Of a stretch of DNA of 31,908 nucleotides, positions 1 to 6,574 are shown in pieces. The translations under genes and the position numbers were made by a program. Source of the stretch: Solimonas_A sp035476855. Its GTDB lineage: Bacteria; Pseudomonadota; Gammaproteobacteria; Nevskiales; Nevskiaceae. Where the stretch lies: positions 1 to 31,908 of the forward strand of contig DATILC010000371.1 in the NCBI GenBank assembly GCA_035476855.1, given 5' to 3'. A model generated the notes under the pieces. The model saw nothing but the letters and a program-made list of their open reading frames with translations, did no database searches and had not been told where the DNA came from. The first letter of the stretch is position 1. Each line of letters opens with the position of its first letter.

Positions 1-875
1 GCAACCTCGGCCTGCCCGCGAACGGCCCCCTCGGCGGCGCCGGCACGATGGCGGACGGCAGCCTGGGCATCTACGGCTCCAGCGATGCCTTCGCCGACTG
101 CCGCACCAACCAGGCCAATCCCTGCGACACCTACGACCTGATCGTCGGCCACATGACCAGTTCGGCGCGCTCGTTCCCCGCCTTCATCACGCCGTATCGC
201 GGCGGCATCATCGGCACCAACCCCGGCAGCGACCGCAGCGCACCGCTGAACCATGCCAACCCGGGCTACATCCAGGGCTGGGAAAACTTCGACACCTACC
301 AGTTCAACCTCGGCGGCACCTATGTCGCCGGCGCCACGCAGAACCCGATCGGCGCGGACCAGGTGATCATGCTGTTCGAACTGGGTGCGACCTGGGTGCC
401 GGACCTGCCGTCGCTGGACGAACTGCAGCTGGAAGCCCCGGGCACCTACCTGCACGCCAGTGCCGGTGCCGACGGTTCCGGTGCCGACGGTTCGGCCCAG
501 GCCTGCTCGACCAACCCGGCCTGCGTGGCAGGCGGCGACGGCCTGCGCTTCAACCCGCACCAGCAGCAGCGCGGAGGCTTCCCGGACAAGCTGTCCTGGG
601 GCTACGTGGTGATCAGCCAGATCAGCTACGAGTCGGTGCTGCCGGGCATCAGCCTGCGGCCCTTCATCGTCTGGAAGCATGACGTCGATGGCACCGCGCC
701 GGGCCTGGCCGCCAACTTCGTCGATCGGCGCAAGACGGCTTCGATCAACATCGAGACCCGCTACAAATCGGCCGTCTCGTTCAACCTCGGCTACCAGTGG
801 AACTTCGGCGGCGGCCCCTACAACCTGATTGCCGACCGCGACGCCGCGACCGCCTTCATCAAGTACCAGTTCTGA
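1..875 (+). CDS. DUF1302 family outer-membrane protein, C-terminal part (5' end outside window)
   Basis: The frame is open from base 3 to the TGA at 873-875, so this is the last 290 or so residues of a longer protein whose start lies upstream. The sequence is rich in alternating aromatic/polar strands (for example GYIQGWENFDTYQFNLGG, then ISLRPFIVWKHDVDG) and ends in a terminal phenylalanine (FIKYQF), the usual C-terminal signal of an outer-membrane beta-barrel. The NPGYIQGWENFDTYQFN stretch and the closing IETRYKSAVSFNLGYQWNFGG stretch are what I recognise from the DUF1302 family. DUF1302 proteins are commonly encoded beside DUF1329 proteins in clusters for hydrophobic substrates; a DUF1329 gene is present here but 22 kb away. 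A 15-base tandem duplication inside the gene repeats GADGS. The transported substrate is unknown. Confidence 0.85.
   Translation, partial: NLGLPANGPLGGAGTMADGSLGIYGSSDAFADCRTNQANPCDTYDLIVGHMTSSARSFPAFITPYRGGIIGTNPGSDRSAPLNHANPGYIQGWENFDTYQFNLGGTYVAGATQNPIGADQVIMLFELGATWVPDLPSLDELQLEAPGTYLHASAGADGSGADGSAQACSTNPACVAGGDGLRFNPHQQQRGGFPDKLSWGYVVISQISYESVLPGISLRPFIVWKHDVDGTAPGLAANFVDRRKTASINIETRYKSAVSFNLGYQWNFGGGPYNLIADRDAATAFIKYQF
463..492 (+). repeat. 15-bp in-frame tandem duplication in the DUF1302 gene
   Basis: The unit CCGGTGCCGACGGTT occurs twice, at 463-477 and 478-492, without a mismatch. It encodes GADGS twice, inside a small Ala/Gly/Asp-rich loop followed by a pair of cysteines. It keeps the frame and probably lengthens an extracellular loop. 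Confidence 0.8.
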
Positions 876-880
876 TTCCA

Positions 881-913
881 GCGGGGCGCGTCGTCCGGGC
901 CGCCCCGTTTTTT
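881..913 (+). terminator. Rho-independent terminator after the DUF1302 gene
   Basis: CGGGGCG at 882-888 pairs with CGCCCCG at 901-907 around a 12-base loop, followed at once by six T (908-913). It starts six bases after the stop codon and separates the DUF1302 gene from the Tat-lipoprotein/GMC pair. Confidence 0.85.
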
Positions 914-941
914 ACGAGCAGAATCATCCGAGCGTTTAATT

Positions 942-1529
942 ATGTCTGAGCCCGCAGCAGAGCCGGCAGCGATGCTGGACCGCCGCGCCTTCCTGAAGCT
1001 GGGCCTGGCGGGCAGCGTGATGCTGGGGGTGGCCGGCCTGGGCGGCATGCTGGCCGGCTGCGGCCGCCGCGAGCAGTCCGCCGCCGCGGGCCTGCGCTTC
1101 CTGCGCGATGCCGACGTCGGGCTGTTCCGCGCACTGCTGCCGGTGATGCTGCAGGGCTCGATGGTTGCAGGGGCGGCGGGCGAGGCCACGCTGCTGGAGG
1201 CCCTGAGGCGAATCGACGAGGCCTGCCTGCACCTCGGGCCGCCGGCGCAGGCGGAGCTGCACAAGCTGTTCGACCTGTTGCACCTCGGACCGATGCGCTG
1301 GCTCGCCACCGGGGTCGGCGCGTCCTGGGCGGAGGCCGAGGCCGGGGAGATCGAGAGTTTCCTGCGGCGCTGGCGTGACAGCCGCATCGGTTTGTTCAAC
1401 GCCGGCTACGCGGCGCTCAACAAGCTCTGCTGCATCGGCTTCTTCGGCCAGCCTGCCGGCGCGGCGCTGACCGGCTACCCGGGGCCGCTGGCCTGGGCCT
1501 GGCAGACCCTGAATGCGCCGGGCGGCTGA
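942..1529 (+). CDS. Tat-signal lipoprotein, probable small subunit of the GMC dehydrogenase
   Basis: A 195-residue protein. Near the N-terminus it has a twin-arginine-like motif (DRRAFLKLGLAG, about residues 14-25), a hydrophobic stretch and a lipobox (LAGC, about residues 39-42), so it is probably exported folded and lipid-anchored. The remainder is alpha-helical and cysteine-poor apart from a late CC pair. Its position directly before a GMC oxidoreductase, overlapping or touching it, matches the arrangement of gluconate 2-dehydrogenase subunit 3-like proteins, which accompany flavin dehydrogenases and may help export or anchor them. That role is inferred from context and the Tat motif; I see no catalytic motif. 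The ribosome-binding site before ATG 942 is weak. Confidence 0.7.
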   Translation: MSEPAAEPAAMLDRRAFLKLGLAGSVMLGVAGLGGMLAGCGRREQSAAAGLRFLRDADVGLFRALLPVMLQGSMVAGAAGEATLLEALRRIDEACLHLGPPAQAELHKLFDLLHLGPMRWLATGVGASWAEAEAGEIESFLRRWRDSRIGLFNAGYAALNKLCCIGFFGQPAGAALTGYPGPLAWAWQTLNAPGG

Positions 1530-1533
1530 GGCC

Positions 1534-3150
1534 ATGGCCATCAACGATCTCTACGGCGACGGCATCGCCGCCGGCTGGAAGGTCCGTGACGCCTCGCTGC
1601 TGACCCGCGACCAGGTCCTCGACGCCGATGTCGCCATCGTTGGCAGCGGCGCCGGTGGCGGCACGGCCGCGGAAATCCTCAGCGCCGCCGGCCTGCGGGT
1701 CCTGCTGATCGAGGAAGGCCCGCTGCAGACCTCGCGCGACTTCAAGGACATGGACGAGACGCGCGCCTTCATGACGCTGTACCAGGATGGCGGCGGGCGC
1801 AGCAGTTCGGATGGCGCCGTGCAGGTGCTGCAGGGCCGTGCGGTCGGCGGCAGCACCACGGTCAACTGGACCTCCAGCTTCCGCACGCCGCCCGAGACCC
1901 TCAAGCACTGGTCTGCACGGCACGGCGTGCAGGACGCCTCGGTCGAACAACTGGCGCCGTGGTTCGAGCGCATGGAGCAACGCCTCGGCGTGGCGCCCTG
2001 GGGCGTGCCGCCGAATGCCAACAACGGCGTGCTGCGCGACGGTGCGCAGAAGCTGGGCTGGGAATGGCATGTGATCCCGCGCAACGTGCGCGGCTGCTGG
2101 AACCTGGGCTATTGCGGCGTCGGTTGCCCGACCAACGCCAAGCAGTCGATGCTGGTCACCACCATCCCGCAGGCGCTGCACCAGGGCGCGGAGCTGGTAC
2201 ACCACCTGCGCGTGCAGCAGATCGAGTTCGACGGCGATCGCGTCACCGGCCTCGGCGCGCTGGCGCTGCGCCAGGACACGCTGGCGCCCAGCGGCGTCAA
2301 GCTTCGCATCCGTGCGCGCCACTACGTGCTGGCCGGCGGCGCGATCAACACACCGGCATTGCTGCTGCGCTCCGGCGCACCCAACCCGCACGGGCAGACC
2401 GGCGCGCGCACCTGCATCCACCCGGTGGTGCTGAGCATGGCGCAGATGCCTGCGCGCATCGACGGCTACTACGGCGCGCCGCAGTCGATCGCCAGCGACG
2501 AGTTCCAGTGGAAGGACGGCGCCACCGGCACCGCCGGCTTCAAGCTGGAGGTGCCGCCGATGCTGCCGGCGCTGGTATCGACCATGTTCGGCCGCTTTGG
2601 TGTCGAACTGCGCCAGGACGTCGCCACGCTGCCGCACTTGCAGGCCACGCTGGCCCTGCTGCGCGACGGCTTCGTCGAGGAAGCGCCCGGCGGCAGGGTG
2701 CGCGTCGACGGCAGTGGTGCGCCGCTGCTGGACTACGAAATCAGCGACTACCTCTGGGATGGCATGCGCAATGCCTACCGGCGCATGGCCGAACTGCAGT
2801 TCGCCGCCGGCGCGCGGCGCCTGCGCCCGGTGCATCTCGACGGTCGCTGGGTCGAGTCGCCCGCGGCGGCGCAGGCCCTGATCGACGAACTGCCGCTGAA
2901 GAAATTCCGTACCGGCCTGTTCACCGCGCACCTGATGGGCGGCTGTGCGATGGGCAATGATCCCCGGAGCAGCGTCACCGACAGCCACGGCCGCCATCAC
3001 CAGCTGGAGAACCTGTCGGTGTTCGACGGCTCGCTGTTTCCCACCAGTATCGGCGCCAATCCGCAGCTGTCGATCTACGGCCTGGTCGCCAAGCACGCTA
3101 CCCGCCTGGCCAGGGAAATGCGGCCGGATGCGGTGGCCCCCGAAATTTAG
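1534..3150 (+). CDS. GMC family FAD-dependent oxidoreductase
   Basis: An FAD-dependent alcohol, aldehyde or sterol-type dehydrogenase/oxidase of the GMC family. The N-terminus carries the dinucleotide-binding motif VAIVGSGAGGG followed by an acidic LLIEEG strand end; the middle has the GRAVGGSTTVNW flavin-contact segment and a Cys-rich NLGYCGVGCP segment; the C-terminus has the HLMGGCAMG segment and the SLFPTSIGANPQLSIYGL ending typical of GMC_oxred_C. About 538 residues, normal for the family. I chose ATG 1534 (MAINDLYG); an in-frame ATG at 1513 would overlap the upstream gene by 17 bases. It is probably cotranscribed with the Tat lipoprotein. The protein itself has no signal peptide, so it either works in the cytoplasm or is exported with its partner. 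The substrate cannot be read from the sequence. Confidence 0.9.
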   Translation: MAINDLYGDGIAAGWKVRDASLLTRDQVLDADVAIVGSGAGGGTAAEILSAAGLRVLLIEEGPLQTSRDFKDMDETRAFMTLYQDGGGRSSSDGAVQVLQGRAVGGSTTVNWTSSFRTPPETLKHWSARHGVQDASVEQLAPWFERMEQRLGVAPWGVPPNANNGVLRDGAQKLGWEWHVIPRNVRGCWNLGYCGVGCPTNAKQSMLVTTIPQALHQGAELVHHLRVQQIEFDGDRVTGLGALALRQDTLAPSGVKLRIRARHYVLAGGAINTPALLLRSGAPNPHGQTGARTCIHPVVLSMAQMPARIDGYYGAPQSIASDEFQWKDGATGTAGFKLEVPPMLPALVSTMFGRFGVELRQDVATLPHLQATLALLRDGFVEEAPGGRVRVDGSGAPLLDYEISDYLWDGMRNAYRRMAELQFAAGARRLRPVHLDGRWVESPAAAQALIDELPLKKFRTGLFTAHLMGGCAMGNDPRSSVTDSHGRHHQLENLSVFDGSLFPTSIGANPQLSIYGLVAKHATRLAREMRPDAVAPEI

Positions 3151-3170
3151 GGATTCATTCGCGGCGCCGG

Positions 3171-3210
3171 CCCCGTAGTGTGGATGCTGTAAACCACACA
3201 AAACACGGGG
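3171..3210 (+). promoter_or_regulatory. Nested inverted repeats just upstream of the lipoprotein gene
   Basis: CCCCGT (3171-3176) pairs with ACGGGG (3205-3210), and inside it GTGTGG (3178-3183) pairs with CCACAC (3194-3199). The last bases form the region of the ribosome-binding site of the gene at 3218. It could be an operator or a leader hairpin affecting translation; there is no T-run, so it is a poor terminator for the GMC gene. Confidence 0.45.
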
Positions 3211-3217
3211 GCGGGAC

Positions 3218-5068
3218 ATGTTCGGGTCAGCGAAGGGATGGAAGCGGTTGGGTTGCGTGGCAGCGCTGGTGGCGTTCACCAGCCTGGCCACGGGTTGCAA
3301 GGATGGCGACGGCCCCGGCTCAACTGGCGGAGGTGGGGGAGGCGGTGGCGGCAGTACTTCCACCCTCAGCGGCGTCGCAGCGGTCGGTGCGCCGATCGTT
3401 GCTGGCGCGGTCACGATCAAGTGCAGCGACGGCCGTACCCACAGCGATACCACCAGCGCGACGGGCAGCTACAGCAAGCAGGTACCGCAAACCTCGCTGC
3501 CCTGCGCGGTGCGGGTGAGCGGCGGCACCATCGCCGGTGCCGCCAACACCCGCAGCTACCACTCGTTCGCGACCCGCTCCGGCGTGGTCAATGTCACGCC
3601 GCTGACGGACCTGGTGGTGGCGTTGGCCAGCGGCATGTCGCCGTCGGCCTGGTTCGATGCGATCGCCGCCACGGCACCGCCGCGTCTGGCGCAGCTGACG
3701 CCGTCGGCGACGACGCTGCTGTCGCGCCTCGAAGCGGCCGGCTATGCGCTGCCGGCGGGATTCAGTCCGTTCACCACGGCGTTCACGGCAGCGTCCGGCA
3801 ACAGCTACGACGACCTCCTCGAAGCGCTGGCCGCTGCGCTGGAAGGCGCCGGCGTGAGCTATGAGGAACTGCTGGCCGCCATCGACGCCGATCCATCCGG
3901 CTTCGACGTGCCGCCGCCGGACGACGGCGGCAGCGGTGGCGGTACGCCCAACGGCGTGACCACGCCGGCGACCATCAATCCGGCGCTGGTGCAGAGCATC
4001 ACCCTGATCTATCACCAGTCGGCTGCCGGCGCTCCGTTCGCCGACCAGGCCGAGGTGCCGGTGGTGATCGCTGCGGATGGCTCGCTGCAGATCGATGGCA
4101 AAACCCTGCGGGACGGGTTCAATCGCAATTTCGGTTCCGGCCCGCACCTGCCGGAAATCATCTGGCTGGATGCCGCCAGGAACCTGGAATACGCGCTGTC
4201 CGACAATGAACGCGGCATCTTCAACGAAATCAACGTCGGCGATTCCAGCGCTCCGGTCACCGGCGGCATCCCGCGCTTCCTCGGCCAGCTGCGCATGCCG
4301 GAGGTCGAGGGCGAAATCCCTGCGCAGATCACCGCCCGGGCCGGCAGCTACGCGCCGCTGGCGCTGCGCAAGAGTTCGAGTTTTGCCAACACCATTGGCA
4401 GCGCGGTGCCGGTGGTGATCGACGGCAGCACCGGCGTGATCACGGTGGACGGCAAGTTCAGCTTCGATCCGGCGGCCGAGGACTACAGCTTCTTCGACAA
4501 CCTCAGCTCGCTCGAGCCGCACTACAGCGTCAACAGCGTGCACACCGACGGCGATCCGATCAGCCTGCGCGTGTACATCCAGGATGACGAAGTGGTGGGA
4601 TTCCTGCTGGAGAAATCACACGAGATCAGCGAAGGCGTGTTCTCGACCGCCACCCTGTACATGGAGATCCGGCCGTTGGCGGCGAATGTGCTGGCGTTCT
4701 TCGACGAAGCCGTCTCCAGGACACCGGTGGTGCTGACGGTGGTCCAGGACGACACCGGCTACAACAGCGGCTACAGCAAGTGCGAGCAGATTCGACTGAC
4801 GACCTTCAAGAACGGCACGGGTGATGCGGTCGCTTTCACCTACTTCCTGCACAAGGGGGTGGACTTCGCCAACTACGTCGAGCAGGAAGTTTATTCCCGC
4901 GCCGACACGCGCTACCTCGAGAACAGCGGCAACCACATCCTGCAGTTCAAGCGCAATCGGCTCTCGCTGCGCGCCGATGGCTTCGTCGATGTTACCGCCG
5001 TCTTCGCAGGCGCCGACAAGGATCGCGCCACCAACGATCCGACGCAGGTCGCGGCGAACTGCCCGTAA
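3218..5068 (+). CDS. Large lipoprotein of unknown function with poly-glycine linker
   Basis: A 616-residue predicted lipoprotein. The signal peptide ends in a lipobox (LATGC, Cys at about residue 27), followed by a short charged stretch and a run of nine glycines, a common tether after the lipid anchor. About residues 45-110 resemble a carboxypeptidase-regulatory-like beta-sandwich (GVAAVGAPIVAGAVTIKC, then TSATGSYSKQV), next comes a helical segment, then a second Gly-rich linker (GGSGGGTPNG, about residue 240) and a beta-rich C-terminal region that I do not recognise. ATG 3218 is preceded by a GGGGGCGGGA stretch that can serve as ribosome-binding site. It has its own terminator. A surface-exposed binding role is possible, but nothing here proves it. 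Confidence 0.75.
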   Translation: MFGSAKGWKRLGCVAALVAFTSLATGCKDGDGPGSTGGGGGGGGGSTSTLSGVAAVGAPIVAGAVTIKCSDGRTHSDTTSATGSYSKQVPQTSLPCAVRVSGGTIAGAANTRSYHSFATRSGVVNVTPLTDLVVALASGMSPSAWFDAIAATAPPRLAQLTPSATTLLSRLEAAGYALPAGFSPFTTAFTAASGNSYDDLLEALAAALEGAGVSYEELLAAIDADPSGFDVPPPDDGGSGGGTPNGVTTPATINPALVQSITLIYHQSAAGAPFADQAEVPVVIAADGSLQIDGKTLRDGFNRNFGSGPHLPEIIWLDAARNLEYALSDNERGIFNEINVGDSSAPVTGGIPRFLGQLRMPEVEGEIPAQITARAGSYAPLALRKSSSFANTIGSAVPVVIDGSTGVITVDGKFSFDPAAEDYSFFDNLSSLEPHYSVNSVHTDGDPISLRVYIQDDEVVGFLLEKSHEISEGVFSTATLYMEIRPLAANVLAFFDEAVSRTPVVLTVVQDDTGYNSGYSKCEQIRLTTFKNGTGDAVAFTYFLHKGVDFANYVEQEVYSRADTRYLENSGNHILQFKRNRLSLRADGFVDVTAVFAGADKDRATNDPTQVAANCP

Positions 5069-5088
5069 ACCTGCAGGCAGTGCTTCCG

Positions 5089-5117
5089 ATGCCGCCCGGA
5101 AACGGGCGGCATTTTTT
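5089..5117 (+). terminator. Strong Rho-independent terminator after the lipoprotein gene
   Basis: GCCGCCCG (5091-5098), loop GAAA (5099-5102), CGGGCGGC (5103-5110), with the flanking AT pairs extending the stem, then six T (5112-5117). The GNRA-type loop and perfect stem make it a convincing terminator. It sits between the convergent lipoprotein and LuxR-type genes, two bases from the latter's stop codon. Confidence 0.92.
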
Positions 5118-5119
5118 GT

Positions 5120-6289
5120 TCAGTGGCTCTTCTGCGACGACGGTGCGCGCAGCCGCAGTACCGAGTAGGCGCGGGCCACGAACTCCGACTGCTTGGATAC
5201 GCCGACGCGCAGGTAGATGTGCTTGACGTGGTCGCGCACCGTATACGGCGAAAGCGACAGCGCCTCGGCGATGTCGGTGGCGGAGTCGCCGCGGCAGAGT
5301 CGCGCGGCGACCCGCGATTCGGCGACGGTCAGCGTCATCACTTCCTTGAGCTGCTCGGCGTCGAACAGCAGCTGCACCTCGGGGTCGATCAGCTGCAGCA
5401 TCACCAGGTCGGAGGGCAGGGGATCGGCCGGGCTGGCGCGCAGGCGCACCGGCGAGACGTAGAGCGACAGCGGCAGCAGGCCACGGCGCGAGATGGCGAC
5501 GTGGACGCCGGCCTGCATCTGCGGCGCCGGCGATTCGCCGAGGTTGGCGATGCAGCCGGCGAAGGCCAGGTCGAACTGCCTGCGTGCCTCCGGTGCATGG
5601 ATATGGATGCCGCCATCGCGCAGCGCCAGGCCATCGCAGTGCATGGTCTTGGCCGCGCTGTTGCAGTAGACCATGCGGCCCTGGACGTTGAGCAGGATGA
5701 TCGCATTCTGGCTCTGGTCCAGCACCAGCGAAAAGGCGTTGGAATGCCCCAGCAGCTGGCTGACGCGGCGGTTGATGTCGACGGCGCGGCGGATATGCGG
5801 CAGCAGCGCCTCGATCAGCGCGACGCTCTGCGGTTCGTAGGCGCCACGGCGGTCGTCACCCTGGAAGGTCAGGCGCAGTGCCGAGTCGCCTTCCAGATGC
5901 AGGTAGGCGCCGGCGAAGTAGCCGAGTTGCTGCGGGGCGCACCATTCGCGGAAGAAGCGGGTTTCGCGGAATTCGGCATCGTCGCGGTTGAAGCGCGAGG
6001 CATAGGCCTTGCCCGAGGGAATCTGGAAATGCTCGACCACGGTGGGGTCGACGGCATAGTAGGTGTCGCGATAGGCCACGCCCCAGTCCCAGTCGATGCC
6101 CCAGTACCAGCCGCCCTCGACGCGGTAGGTGTCGCGGTTCTGGATCATCAGGCCGCAGCTGCGCGAGCGCGTGGCGCGGGCCAGGTGCTCGGTGATCTTG
6201 GTGATGCCATCCAGCTGGGTGGCGACGACGTAGATTTCCTCCATCAGCGTCGCAAACAGCGATTCGTCGTAGCCGTCATCCGCGGTCAT
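5120..6289 (-). CDS. LuxR-type helix-turn-helix transcriptional regulator
   Basis: A regulator of about 389 residues. The C-terminal 65 residues form a GerE/LuxR DNA-binding domain (LTVAESRVAARLCRG, ATDIAEALSLSPYTVRDHVKHIY). The N-terminal half contains a Trp/Tyr-rich segment (EGGWYWGIDWDWG) like GAF- or PAS-type ligand domains, followed by a PAS-like region (AIILLNVQGRMVYCNSAA). No response-regulator receiver domain is present. I chose ATG 6289 (MTADDGYDE); an in-frame GTG at 6322 would add 11 residues, but its start codon overlaps an inverted repeat and neither start has a strong ribosome-binding site. LuxR regulators of this type often accompany DUF1302/DUF1329 catabolic genes, so it may control the GMC, DUF1302 or DUF1329 genes; this is inference from family habit. 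Confidence 0.85.
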   Translation of the reverse strand: MTADDGYDESLFATLMEEIYVVATQLDGITKITEHLARATRSRSCGLMIQNRDTYRVEGGWYWGIDWDWGVAYRDTYYAVDPTVVEHFQIPSGKAYASRFNRDDAEFRETRFFREWCAPQQLGYFAGAYLHLEGDSALRLTFQGDDRRGAYEPQSVALIEALLPHIRRAVDINRRVSQLLGHSNAFSLVLDQSQNAIILLNVQGRMVYCNSAAKTMHCDGLALRDGGIHIHAPEARRQFDLAFAGCIANLGESPAPQMQAGVHVAISRRGLLPLSLYVSPVRLRASPADPLPSDLVMLQLIDPEVQLLFDAEQLKEVMTLTVAESRVAARLCRGDSATDIAEALSLSPYTVRDHVKHIYLRVGVSKQSEFVARAYSVLRLRAPSSQKSH

Positions 6290-6321
6290 TGTGGTCAGTC
6301 TCGTTACAACCGGCGTAGCCA

Positions 6322-6334
6322 CCCCGTTTTGGGG
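6322..6334. promoter_or_regulatory. CCCC-N5-GGGG inverted repeat upstream of the LuxR-type gene
   Basis: CCCC (6322-6325), GTTTT, GGGG (6331-6334). It lies 33-45 bases before ATG 6289 of the regulator, where an autoregulatory operator could sit. It touches the alternative GTG start. Confidence 0.35.
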
Positions 6335-6407
6335 ATTCGCCTCCCCCGGCGCCTGGCTACGATCGCCAGCAACCCCCGGGAGGACGGCTCCATTCTACGG
6401 GTTCAGG

Positions 6408-6475
6408 CCGTGGCGTAGGCAGGCAGCCGGCTGCCCGTGCAATCCGCAAGGACCCGCAACAGCAAATCGCCACGG
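6408..6475 (+). promoter_or_regulatory. Possible structured leader of the KimA-like permease gene
   Basis: CCGTGGCG (6408-6415) is the exact reverse complement of CGCCACGG (6468-6475). The enclosed stretch contains a perfect 14-base palindrome, GGCAGCCGGCTGCC (6422-6435). If transcribed on the plus strand this gives a closing stem with an internal hairpin about 100 bases before the permease start. It matches no riboswitch class that I can recognise. Confidence 0.35.
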
Positions 6476-6574
6476 ACGTCAACGCTGACCGTCGCCGCCG
6501 GAAAAGAGTAATCTCGCGCGGTTTTCGGCCGTGAACGTGCCCATTTTGGGCCTGCCGACGCGCCGGAATCGGTA

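Noticed and set aside
1417..3453. A 678-codon open frame antisense to the GMC oxidoreductase
   Set aside because: No motifs, runs across several genes' boundaries, shadow of a well-recognised enzyme.
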